NCBI RefSeq assembly: GCF_001698125.1
Contig: NZ_CP013854.1
Location: 3,038,001-3,102,000 of the forward strand
Reading direction: 5' to 3'
DNA: 64,000 nucleotides
Source: Pseudonocardia sp. HH130630-07
Lineage (GTDB): Bacteria > Actinomycetota > Actinomycetes > Mycobacteriales > Pseudonocardiaceae
The position numbers were made by a program, and so were the translations under genes. The notes beneath the pieces are model-generated. The model had not been told where the DNA came from. It worked only from the letters and a program-made list of their open reading frames with translations, and searched no databases. This document shows positions 14,728 to 23,018 of this stretch, in pieces. Numbering within the stretch: position 1 is the stretch's first letter; every line of letters starts with the position of its first letter.

Positions 14728-16530
14728 TCAGGGGTGATAGGGGAGTACCACGTGCGAGGGGTGGTCCGGTCCGTACCGGATCTCGTAACGGATCTGCCGG
14801 CCGGTGACGGCCGCCGCCATTCGCTCGCCCGATCCGTGGTTCCGGGCGAATCGCGGGAACGCCGCCGCAGCGACCTGCACCCGTATCCGGTGTCCGGCCC
14901 GCACCCGGTACCCGGTCGGGCTCAGCGCCATCCGGACGACCGTGGTCCCGTCCGGCGCGGTCGCCTCCCGGCCCGGCACCAGGCGGTGCATCGCGTCGGT
15001 GATGTTGAGCGACGTCCCGTCCGGGGCGACGTCGCACACCCGGACGAACACGTCGCCCTCGCCGGAGTCGGTCCGGACGTAGACCACCGCGGAGACCGGG
15101 CCGAGCAGGTCGACGTCGGTGTCCACCGGCGGACCGGTGTAGACCAGCACGTCGTCACGGCCCTCGACGGCGCGGTTGTCGAGCTGCTTCGCCGGGGGTT
15201 GCAGCATCGGCCCGCCGACGGTGGGTGTCGGGTCCGCCGGGTCGTAGACGAACGTGTCCACCCCGCGGACGCCCGCGGAGTCACCGCGCAGCCGGCCGCC
15301 GGGGGCCAGGTACCACTCGGTCGGCTGCGCGTCCGGCGGTGGCCAGCACGGCAGGTCGGTCCAGCGGTCGGCGTGCTGGACGTAGGCACGGACCGGCGCC
15401 CGGCCGTCGTGCTCCTCGCCCCGCAGGTGGACGCCGAGCCAGTGAGCCTTTTTCAACCTGACCAGCGAGCTTCTGCGTCAGGAGATCGCGAAGGTTGCAG
15501 CGCAACTGCTCTGACCACAGCTGCACAGGTCACCGGCTCGCCAGCTCGGCGTCTGCACCCACACAACCAGGCCCCTGAGCTGCCGGAACGGCAGGTTGAA
15601 AAAGGCTCAGTGCACCATCTCGTGCGCGATGGTCGGTAGCGACCTGCGGTCGCCGTGGCTCCAGGGCCCGATCGTGAGCCGTGCGGTCGCCCCGCCGCGC
15701 TGCAGCGCGGTGAAGTCGACGACCTGCCGGTCCAGGAACAGGTCCCACCAGCCGGTGACCATGCAGACCGGTGGCATCGCGGCGGCGTCGAAACCGTCGT
15801 GCTCGGCGGGTGCCCAGAACTCGCGGGGCTGCTCGGCCTGCTCGACGAAGTCCCGCCAGAAGACGACCGGGGCCCCGGTCAGCGCGACGTCGGCGGCCTG
15901 CAGCGGCAGCGAGGCCACGGCGCGGCGCTTGCGCCGGCTGAACACCGGGGTCGCGAGGAAGCCGGTGACGGCGCCGAGCCGCTCCTGCCGGCCGATCTGG
16001 TTGACCCAGCTCGCCAGGTTGAGCAGGCCGGGAGCGCCGCCCGGGTAGAACGTGCTGGTGAACTCCGACGCCGTGATGTCGGCGTTCATCGAGCACAGGC
16101 CGGGATCGGCGTACGGCGCGATCGCCCACTGGGTGTGCCCGACGTAGCTCGGCCCGGCGGTCGACACCCGGCCGTCGGACCACGCCTGTTCGCGCACCCA
16201 GGCCAGGGTGTCCAGGCCGTCCGGGCTCTCGTGCAGGAACGGCCGGAACTGCCCGCCGGAGCCGAACGTCCCTCGGGTCGACTGCACCAGCACCTGGAAC
16301 CCGCGCCGGGCCAGCAGGGACCCGGTGATCGCGCCCAGGCCACCGCGGCCGTAGGGCGTGCGCATCAGCACCGTGGGGCGGGGTTCGACCGGGCCGGGCG
16401 CGCGGTAGAGGTCCGCGAGCAGCACGACACCGTCGGACAGCGGGACCCGAAGGTCCCGCTCGCGCACGTACGGCGCGGCGCGGGTGAATCCCAGCCGCCG
16501 GTCGACCAGGCGCTCCGCGAGCGCAGCCAT
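14728..16530 (-). pseudogene. CocE/NonD (X-Pro dipeptidyl-peptidase-like) hydrolase, broken by insertion
   Basis: The 5' part (15607-16530) encodes the alpha/beta-hydrolase domain: LMRTPYGRGG, the nucleophile elbow GPSYVGHTQW (Ser), TGWWDLFLD (Asp) and IGPWSHGD (His). The 3' part (14728 to about 15444) encodes the C-terminal jelly roll of the same family. They are separated by a 163-bp inverted-repeat element that introduces a stop at once (EMVH then TGA). Removing the element and one CAGTG copy restores AHEMVHWLGVHLRGEEH exactly. Before the insertion it was a secreted or cytosolic serine esterase/peptidase of about 544 residues. The downstream half might be translated from an internal start but would lack the catalytic domain. 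Confidence 0.92.
15445..15607. mobile_element. 163-bp MITE-like element with 16-bp perfect terminal repeats
   Basis: Terminal inverted repeats AGCCTTTTTCAACCTG (15445-15460) and CAGGTTGAAAAAGGCT (15592-15607) are perfect. CAGTG at 15440-15444 and 15608-15612 is the 5-bp target duplication. The inside has no transposase; a short frame TSELLRQEIAKVAAQLL ending in TGA could be a scrap of the parent transposase. The parent insertion sequence family is not identified. The flanking gene is restored precisely on removal, so the insertion is recent. Confidence 0.9.
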
Positions 16531-16665
16531 CGTCACCTCCCCCTCGCCGCCCGCGGGCTGCGGGCTGGCCCGATCGTAGAGAACCGGGCCGTCACCGCCC
16601 GCGGGACCGAGGCGGCGTCACTGTCGGTGGTCACGCGTAGCGTTCCGCCGGTGCAGGTCGTGCGT

Positions 16666-16902
16666 ATGTCGTGCTGTGGCCGGGAGTGGGCCGGGCCGGA
16701 TCGAGCCCACTGCTGCGGTCGTTTCGGCGGCTGTGGTGCCGTCTTCGACGACGCGGAACTGTGGGACAGCCACCGGCCGCGGGGGGTGTGCGTCGCCGAT
16801 CCCGGCGAGCTGGGCCTCGTGACCACCCGTAACGGCATCTGGCAGCGGTCCCCCGACCGGGTGGGTGGAGCCGCGCCGGCGGTCAGGGGGCGGTCCGGGT
16901 GA
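16666..16902 (+). CDS. FDXHR-type putative zinc-binding protein
   Basis: A 78-residue protein starting MSCCGREWAGPDRAHCC and continuing GGCGAVFDDAELWDSHRP, which matches the small FDXHR zinc-binding family of actinobacteria and their phages (Cys-Cys, Cys-Cys, Cys and the F-D-x-H-R-like segment). The conserved Cys and His residues suggest one zinc site. The role is unknown. The ATG at 16666 is preferred as it gives the usual family start. Its 3' end overlaps the next, convergent gene by 20 bases. Confidence 0.75.
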   Translation: MSCCGREWAGPDRAHCCGRFGGCGAVFDDAELWDSHRPRGVCVADPGELGLVTTRNGIWQRSPDRVGGAAPAVRGRSG

Positions 16903-17140
16903 TGCCGCGGAACACCGCGTCGGCCGGGCCGGGATTGTGCACCAGCACGAGGTCGAGTCCGGTGAACCACAGCACGGAGCCTGCCCCGAACGTCCGCTTC
17001 CCGCCCGCCGAGCACCGCAGCTCGATGCGCCCCTGGTCGACGACCACGATCGCGCCGCGCCACTCGTCCTCGTCGTGCGGGCGGGACCGGCCGGGTGCGA
17101 GGGTGACCGTGCGGGTCCGGAACGGCGGGGTCGCCGGCAT
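16883..17140 (-). CDS. Small cupin-like hypothetical protein
   Basis: An 85-residue protein (GAIVVVDQGRIELRCSAGG ... VLWFTGLDLVLVHNPGP) with alternating beta strands and turns reminiscent of a half cupin barrel. The metal-binding HxH pattern is not seen. ATG at 17140 behind GGAGGGCG-like bases. It converges with the FDXHR gene. Function unknown. Confidence 0.6.
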   Translation of the reverse strand: MPATPPFRTRTVTLAPGRSRPHDEDEWRGAIVVVDQGRIELRCSAGGKRTFGAGSVLWFTGLDLVLVHNPGPADAVFRGITRTAP

Positions 17141-17335
17141 CGGTTCGCCCTCCTCTCGGCCCGGGGCTCGGACGGGTACCGAATGATCTGACCGTCCGCC
17201 GGCCCGGAAGTCATCGGCGGGCCGGCGCCACCCGACCGTCCGCACGCCACCGGCCGCCCGGCACCCGCCGTCCACCGCCCGGTCCGGGCCGCGCGGCGGC
17301 CTGCTAGTAGGTTCGCGCGACCAGGGGGTACCACC

Positions 17336-18139
17336 GTGACGCAACGACGCCAGTTGCGGTTGGGGGCGATCGAGTCGACGTCGCTCCCGGCCGCGTCCGT
17401 CCGGGCCCGCGACGCCCGGAGCCGACGTCCGGTGGTGGCGGATCCGGTCGCCGCAGGTCTCGCGGACGATCTCGACCTGGGCAGCACGCCCGGGCGCACC
17501 GACACGCTCTGCACGCTGCTGCGGGGTGCGGTCCTCGACCACTGGGTCCGTGCCTTCGTCGCCGAGCACCCGGACGGCACGGTCGTGGAGCTCGGCCCCG
17601 GCCTGGACGACCGGGCCGGGCGGCTCGGCGGCACCGCCCCGGCGCACTGGGTCGACGTCGAGCTCCCGGAGATCGCCGCGCTGCGGCGCGAGCTGCTGCC
17701 GGGCCCGGCGCACCTCGTCGAGGGCTCCGTGCTCGACGAGGACTGGATGGAGCTGGCCCGCGACCTGCCCGGCCCGCACCTGCTGGTGTCGGACCAGGTG
17801 CTGACACTGCTCCCGGAACAGGGCGTGCAGCGGATCGTGTTCACCGCCGCGCGGATGCTGCCGGGCGCGGTGCTGGTCACCGACGTGCTCTCCCGGTCGG
17901 CCGCCGACCGGCTGGTGGCCGGGGCGCTGCGCGATGTCGACGTCGACTGGACCTGCGAGGACCCGCGCGAGCTGGAGCCGTGGGGCCTGCGCCTGACCGA
18001 CTCCTGCGGTGCCGGCGACCCGCCCGCCGCCGTCGCCGCCCGGCTGCCGCGCACGACCCGGGCACTGGCCACCGGCCTGCGGGCCACGCCCGCACTGCGC
18101 GGGCACCGGCTGGCCCGTTACGAACTCGTCGCCACCTGA
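17336..18139 (+). CDS. SAM-dependent methyltransferase, LCM/TcmP-like
   Basis: A 267-residue methyltransferase of the leucine carboxyl methyltransferase (PPM1/TcmP/Omt) branch. SAM-binding signatures are GTVVELGPGLDDR (motif I, near 80-92), HWVDVELPEIAALRRELLP (motif II) and LLVSDQVLTLLPEQG (motif IV). These enzymes methylate carboxylates or hydroxyls on small molecules or proteins. GTG start behind AGGGGGT. It is followed by an unrelated hydrolase gene after 60 bases. Confidence 0.85.
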   Translation: MTQRRQLRLGAIESTSLPAASVRARDARSRRPVVADPVAAGLADDLDLGSTPGRTDTLCTLLRGAVLDHWVRAFVAEHPDGTVVELGPGLDDRAGRLGGTAPAHWVDVELPEIAALRRELLPGPAHLVEGSVLDEDWMELARDLPGPHLLVSDQVLTLLPEQGVQRIVFTAARMLPGAVLVTDVLSRSAADRLVAGALRDVDVDWTCEDPRELEPWGLRLTDSCGAGDPPAAVAARLPRTTRALATGLRATPALRGHRLARYELVAT

Positions 18140-18199
18140 CCCGGGCGGGCCCGGCGCGGGTCGCCCGGCCCGCCCCGGCCCGTCGGTAGGGTCGGGACG

Positions 18200-19441
18200 G
18201 TGACGGTTCCGAAGATCGAGGCGGACCCGGCCGAGGTGGGGTTCGACCCGGCCCGCCTCGCCAGGGTCGACGACCACTTCCGCCGCTACGTCGACGACGG
18301 CAGGCTCGCGGGCTGGACCGTCGCCGTGGCGCGGCACGACCGGCTGGTGCACCTCACCCACCACGGCGACCGGGACGTGGACACCCACACGCCGGTCACC
18401 GGCGACACGATCTGGCGCATCTACTCGATGACCAAGCCGATCACCTCGGTCGCGGCCCTGATGCTGTGGGAACGCGGTGCCCTGGAGCTGACCGACCCGG
18501 TCTCGCGCTACATCCCGGCGTTCGCCGACCAGCGGGTGTACCGCGGGGGCTCCGCACTCAACCCGGGCACGGACGCCGCCGTCGAGCCGGTGCGGATCCA
18601 CCACCTGCTGACCCACACCGCCGGGCTCACCTACGGGTTCCACCACGCGCACCCGGTCGACGAGATGTACCGGGCCAAGGGATTCGAGTTCGGTGCCCCG
18701 GCCGGGGTGGACCTGGCGACGGCCGCCGAGCACTTCGGGTCGTTCCCGCTGCTGTTCCAGCCCGGGACGGAATGGAACTACTCGGTCGCCACCGACGTCC
18801 TGGGCCGGGTCGTCGAGGTCGCGTCCGGGCGCCGCCTCGACGAGTTCCTCCGCGAGGAGATCACCGGTCCGCTGGGGATGGCCGACACCGGGTTCTGGGT
18901 GCCGCCGGACTCGGCGGCGGCCGGGCGGCTCGCCACGCTCTACAACGCACGCCCCGGTGGGGGGTTCGTCGTCAACAAGGTCCTCGCCCGGTCCGCCACC
19001 CGGGAACCGACCTGCCTCTCCGGCGGCGGCGGTCTGATCTCGACCGCCGGTGACTACCTGCGGTTCGCCCGGATGCTCGCCCGTGGCGGCGAGCTCGACG
19101 GCGTCCGGATCCTCGGCCCGCGCACGCTCGCGGCGGCGACCCGCAACCATCTGCCGGGCGGCCGGGACCTCGACACGGTCGGCCGGCCGATCTTCTCCGA
19201 GTCGTCGTTCGCCGGGGTCGGGTTCGGTCTGGGCTTCTCGGTCGTGGTGGACCCCGCCGCGTCCAAGCAGCTCGCCAACCCGGGTACCTTCGCCTGGGGC
19301 GGGCTGGCCTCCACCGCGTTCTGGGTGGACCCGGTGGACGACATCGTCGTGGTGTTCCTCACCCAGCTCATGCCCTCGAGCACGTACCCGATCCGATCCC
19401 AGCTGCAGACGCTGGTGCAACAGGCGGTGATCGACCGATGA
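18200..19441 (+). CDS. Serine hydrolase, beta-lactamase / EstB family
   Basis: A 413-residue class C beta-lactamase-fold hydrolase. The nucleophile motif is SMTKPI (SxxK) near residue 76, and the second Tyr motif lies in EWNYSVATDVLG (Y194-S-V). A terminal TFAWGGLASTAFWVDP segment replaces the usual KTG. No signal peptide is seen, so it is probably a cytosolic esterase (EstB/LovD-like) and not a true beta-lactamase. GTG start at 18200. Its stop overlaps the next gene (ATGA). Confidence 0.88.
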   Translation: MTVPKIEADPAEVGFDPARLARVDDHFRRYVDDGRLAGWTVAVARHDRLVHLTHHGDRDVDTHTPVTGDTIWRIYSMTKPITSVAALMLWERGALELTDPVSRYIPAFADQRVYRGGSALNPGTDAAVEPVRIHHLLTHTAGLTYGFHHAHPVDEMYRAKGFEFGAPAGVDLATAAEHFGSFPLLFQPGTEWNYSVATDVLGRVVEVASGRRLDEFLREEITGPLGMADTGFWVPPDSAAAGRLATLYNARPGGGFVVNKVLARSATREPTCLSGGGGLISTAGDYLRFARMLARGGELDGVRILGPRTLAAATRNHLPGGRDLDTVGRPIFSESSFAGVGFGLGFSVVVDPAASKQLANPGTFAWGGLASTAFWVDPVDDIVVVFLTQLMPSSTYPIRSQLQTLVQQAVIDR

Positions 19442-19857
19442 GTGACCGACCGGTGTCCCAGGCCGGCGCAGGACTGGCGTTCGTCGTCCGGACGCTCGTC
19501 GTCGCGGCGTCGCTGTGGGTGGCGACCGTGCTCGTGACGGGCGTCGACCTCGGGTCCGGTTCCACCGCCCTGCGGGTCGGCACGCTGCTCGGGGTCGCGC
19601 TGCTGTTCGGGGTGGTGAACGCGGTCGTCAAGCCGATCGTCGCCACCCTCGGCTGCCCGCTCTACGTCCTCACGCTGGGCCTGTTCGCCCTGGTCGTGAA
19701 CGCCCTGATGTTCATGCTGACGGGCTGGCTGGCCGGGCTGCTGAACCTGCCGTTCGTGGTGGACGGGTTCTGGTCGGCCTTCTGGGGCGCGATCATCGTC
19801 GCGATCGTGTCGTTCTTCCTGCACCTGGTCATCCCGGACCGGTACGACGCCCGCTGA
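19438..19857 (+). CDS. Phage holin family (superfamily IV, 4-TMS) membrane protein
   Basis: A 139-residue protein with four hydrophobic helices (about 15-35, 48-68, 75-97, 110-131) and the conserved NAVVKPIVATLGCPLYVLTLGL signature of the PF04020 family. Despite the name, chromosomal members are common housekeeping membrane proteins of unknown role and do not imply a prophage. Coupled by ATGA to the hydrolase gene. Confidence 0.9.
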   Translation: MSDRPVSQAGAGLAFVVRTLVVAASLWVATVLVTGVDLGSGSTALRVGTLLGVALLFGVVNAVVKPIVATLGCPLYVLTLGLFALVVNALMFMLTGWLAGLLNLPFVVDGFWSAFWGAIIVAIVSFFLHLVIPDRYDAR

Positions 19858-19878
19858 CCCGGGCGCCGGCCGGGACCG

Positions 19879-20547
19879 TCAGACCGGCCAGGTCTCCTGC
19901 CGGTGCGCGCCGTCCCAGAACATCCACTCGTAGCGGGCGGTCGTCGTGAAGTGCTCGCGCATCAGGGCGAGCTCCGCGGCCGAGGCGGCGGCACCGGCCC
20001 GGTCGGTCGCCGCCAGCACGGCCGCCACGACCGCCTGGTACTCCGCTCCGGCGTACATGTCGATCCAGCGCTGGTAGAGCGGGTCCGGTGAGCCCGCACC
20101 GACCAGGTGCTCACCGACCTTCGCGTAGATCCAGTAGCAGGGCAGCACCGCCGCGACGCCCTCCGCGTAGGACCCGCCGTGCGCGGTGGCGAGCAGGTAG
20201 CTGACGTAGGCACGGGTCGCCGGGGCGACCGGCGCCGTCCTCGCCTGCTGCGAGGACAGTCCCAGCCCGCCGAGCAGGTCCTGGTGCAGCTCACGCTCGG
20301 CCGCGATCGCGCCGCCCGCGTGCTCGGCGAACATCAGGGTGTCGTCGTCGGTGGGGGCCTTGGCGGCGCACACCGCCAGGGCCTTCGCGTAGCCGCGCAG
20401 GTAGTGCGCGTCCTGCACGATGTAGTGCCGGAACGCGTCGTGCGCGAGCGTCCCGTCGGTCAGCCCGGTGACGAACGGATGGGCGAGGATCGCGCCGTGG
20501 ATGTCCTCGACGTCGGACCAGAGCAGGTCACGCGTGCGTTCCGCCAT
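19879..20547 (-). CDS. tenA: TenA/thiaminase II family aminohydrolase
   Basis: A 222-residue TenA homologue. It has the conserved HPFVTGLTDGTL start, VLPCYWIYAKVGEHL with the catalytic Cys (around 137), and YQRWIDMYAGAEYQ. TenA salvages thiamin by hydrolysing aminopyrimidine breakdown products to HMP. The ATG at 20547 gives the usual length. No TPP riboswitch is recognisable upstream and no other thi gene is adjacent. It converges with the holin-like gene. Confidence 0.93.
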   Translation of the reverse strand: MAERTRDLLWSDVEDIHGAILAHPFVTGLTDGTLAHDAFRHYIVQDAHYLRGYAKALAVCAAKAPTDDDTLMFAEHAGGAIAAERELHQDLLGGLGLSSQQARTAPVAPATRAYVSYLLATAHGGSYAEGVAAVLPCYWIYAKVGEHLVGAGSPDPLYQRWIDMYAGAEYQAVVAAVLAATDRAGAAASAAELALMREHFTTTARYEWMFWDGAHRQETWPV

Positions 20548-20714
20548 ACCCGCCACGGTATCCGCGCCGTCGCCGCCGGCCGTGTGACGACGTCGCGCTG
20601 AGACGCTGCGCACGTCCGCGGGCGAATCCCCGCCCGCGGGTCACCATGGGGACGGGCGGGGCCCGGCGCGGCGCCCGCGCCCGGGAGACGTCCACCGATC
20701 GCGGAGGTGAGGGC

Positions 20715-20936
20715 ATGAGCGCACCGGCGCCCATGGAGCACCACGAGAAGACGCGGATGCGGGCCGCCGCGTTCCGGGCCACCCGGCTCTATCCGGGCCC
20801 GGTCGGCGAGCTGGTCTCGCGCGAGATCCTGTCCTGGGAGGAGTTCGGGTACCGCCTGGGCGGCGACCGGATGATCGCCGAGCTGGTCGACCACGTCCTG
20901 CGGGCCCCGTCGGACCGCCGGTCGGACGCCGCCTGA
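20715..20936 (+). CDS. Hypothetical protein, 73 aa
   Basis: A small soluble protein (EHHEKTRMRAAAFRATRLYP ... EEFGYRLGGDRMIAELVDHVL). The ATG at 20715 follows GGAGGTGAGGGC, a strong ribosome site, which supports expression. The pattern recalls short actinobacterial proteins of unknown function. It converges with the following gene. Confidence 0.65.
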   Translation: MSAPAPMEHHEKTRMRAAAFRATRLYPGPVGELVSREILSWEEFGYRLGGDRMIAELVDHVLRAPSDRRSDAA

Positions 20937-20960
20937 GCAGGTCCGGGGTGAGCCGGCCGG

Positions 20961-21407
20961 TCAGCGCTCGTCGCTGACCGCGGCCTCGGACGCGCCCGTG
21001 CCGTCGCCCGCCGGGGCGGAGCCGTCGGCCAGCCCGACGACGGCGGCGGCCAGCACGACCATCGCGGCCAGCGTGGTGAGGCTCCCGGCCCGGGCCAGGA
21101 CGGCGAAGCTCCGGGCGAGGGGCGTCGGTCCGGCCGGGCCCCGGTGCCGGCCGGGCACCCCGCGCGGCACGCCGCCGGGTTCCGGTGCCCCGGCCCGCGG
21201 GGCGGGGACCGTCGGCTGCGGGCGCAGCGCGTGCCGGGGTGCGGCCGGGCGGCCCGATCCGGAGGTCGTCCCGTCCGGCGCCGTGCGCGGTGCGGGGACG
21301 AGGGATCCGGTAACCACCGGGGCGGCGGGCGCCGCGACCGGCGGGACGGAGACGGCGGAGTCGACGGGACGGCGCGGGCTCGGGATGCGGACGGCGGGCG
21401 CTGGCAT
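20961..21407 (-). CDS. Hypothetical single-pass membrane protein
   Basis: A 148-residue protein with a long Pro/Ala/Arg-rich, probably disordered N-terminal part and one hydrophobic helix near 105-125 (LTTLAAMVVLAAAVVGLAD), ending in a short acidic tail. Low complexity gives no family. The start is uncertain (ATG at 21407 or GTG at 21419). Confidence 0.5.
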   Translation of the reverse strand: MPAPAVRIPSPRRPVDSAVSVPPVAAPAAPVVTGSLVPAPRTAPDGTTSGSGRPAAPRHALRPQPTVPAPRAGAPEPGGVPRGVPGRHRGPAGPTPLARSFAVLARAGSLTTLAAMVVLAAAVVGLADGSAPAGDGTGASEAAVSDER

Positions 21408-21634
21408 GGCGATCACCACGATCTCGGGGAGTCGATACGGGTTCGTCGGGATCCGGTGCGCGCCGCCGGTTCCTGCTTCTGCCCGTCCTGTCGTGTCGGG
21501 TGTTCACCTTGTTATCCGGTGACCGTGTCCGCCAATCGTCGGAGTGACTACTCCACCCGAGTGGCTGACGGGTCCACCCGGACGCTCCCTCCACGATGAC
21601 CCGCGGTCACCTCCGCATCACCCCGATGCCGGTG

Positions 21635-22906
21635 TCATCCGCCGACGGCCCGGCCCCCGTCGGCGACGACCGGCAGCCGGGTGATGCCGTTGATGAACAT
21701 CGAGCGCAGCCGTCGCGGCTCCCCGGAGACGGCGACCCGCGGTGCCCGGCGCAGGAGCTCGGTGAACAGCACGGTCAGCTGCCGCCGGGCGAGGTGCGCA
21801 CCCAGGCAGAAGTGCGGTCCCGGCCCGCCGAAGCCCAGGTGCGGGTTCGGCGAGCGGAGGACGTCGAAGGCCTCGGGATCGGTGCCCGGGAACGCCTCCG
21901 GATCACGGTTGGCCGACCAGTAGAACAACGCCGTCTTCGCCCCGGCCGGCAGCTCGACGCCGCCGAGCACCGCCGGCTCGGACAGGGTGCGGCGCATGTA
22001 GATCACCGGCGAGGCCCAGCGCACGATCTCGTCGATCGCCGTCGGCGTCACCCCGTCGAGGTCGGCGAGCCAGGCGGCCCGTTGCTCCGGATGCTCGGTG
22101 AGCAGCTGCAGGCCCCAGCTGGTGGCGTTGCGGGTGGTCTCGTTCCCCGCGACGACCAGCAGGATGAAGAAGCTCGCCAGCTCGTCGGGGGTGAGGCGCT
22201 CGCCGTCGATCTCGGCGTTGACCAGCGCCGAGGTGACGTCGTCGGTCGGTTCGGCCAGCCGGGCCTCGGCCAGCTCGCGCATCAGCGCAGCCAGCTCACC
22301 CCCCGCGGTGAGCAGCGCGGTGACGATGTCGTTCTCGTCGGGAACGTACTCCGGGTCGCCCGCGCCGAGGATGACGTTCGAGCGGTCGTAGACGAACCGG
22401 TGGTGCTCGGCCGGGATGCCCATCAGCTCGCAGATCGTGCCGAGCGGCAGCCGGGCCGAGATCGACTCCACGCCCTCGCACTCGCCGGCGGCGAGCAGGT
22501 CGTCGACGATCTCGCGGGCCTGGCGCTCGATCGACTCCTGCAGGCCGGCGAGCCGGCGCGGGGTGAACCCGCGGGAGACGATCCGGCGCAGCCGGGCGTG
22601 CCGGGGATCGTCGGTGTTGATCATCGAGCCGAAGAACTCGAGGAACGGGGCCGGCATGTCCGCGACCGAGGTCGCCCCCGGCCCGGACCGGAAGACGCCG
22701 GGGGCGCGGCTGGCCTCGACGACCTCGGCGTGCCGGGTCAGCGCGTAGTAGCCGGGCCCCGGGTCCGGGACCGGGCTCGGCGGCTGCTCGAACCAGCCGA
22801 TCCCGGGTGCCCGCCGGAGCGCGGCGAACCCGGCGGCCCGCTCGGTGAGCGGGGCCGTCCAGAAACCGTCGAGGTCCGAGAGGTCGGGGGTGGTCGTGTC
22901 CGGCAT
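21635..22906 (-). CDS. Cytochrome P450, CYP124/125/142-like group
   Basis: A 423-residue soluble P450. I-helix VVAGNETTRNA, ExxR in DEIVRWASPV, and heme loop FGGPGPHFCLGAHLA with the Cys ligand. The MFINGITRLPV ending and the overall spacing resemble the actinobacterial steroid/lipid-hydroxylating CYP124/125/142 group. The substrate is unproven. It lies 112 bases downstream of the large LuxR regulator gene on the same strand, which may control it. Confidence 0.9.
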   Translation of the reverse strand: MPDTTTPDLSDLDGFWTAPLTERAAGFAALRRAPGIGWFEQPPSPVPDPGPGYYALTRHAEVVEASRAPGVFRSGPGATSVADMPAPFLEFFGSMINTDDPRHARLRRIVSRGFTPRRLAGLQESIERQAREIVDDLLAAGECEGVESISARLPLGTICELMGIPAEHHRFVYDRSNVILGAGDPEYVPDENDIVTALLTAGGELAALMRELAEARLAEPTDDVTSALVNAEIDGERLTPDELASFFILLVVAGNETTRNATSWGLQLLTEHPEQRAAWLADLDGVTPTAIDEIVRWASPVIYMRRTLSEPAVLGGVELPAGAKTALFYWSANRDPEAFPGTDPEAFDVLRSPNPHLGFGGPGPHFCLGAHLARRQLTVLFTELLRRAPRVAVSGEPRRLRSMFINGITRLPVVADGGRAVGG

Positions 22907-23018
22907 CGTCGCCGTCCCTCCTGCCGCGGGCGCGCGGCACCACCGAGGCTAGGGAGCGGCCGTGGTGCGTGTCACGGCCCCGGCGGGCCAGCGGCGGACC
23001 GGACGGGACACGCGACGA

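Noticed and set aside
15225..15461. Rightward ORFs across the broken hydrolase gene
   Set aside because: Shadow frames of the minus-strand gene with Arg/Pro-rich content.
19438..19857. Prophage based on the holin-family protein
   Set aside because: The family is a common chromosomal membrane protein; no other phage genes are adjacent.
20548..20714. Possible TPP riboswitch upstream of tenA, because CTGAGA occurs at about 20598
   Set aside because: The CTGAGA is on the wrong strand for tenA and the other conserved thi-box elements are missing.
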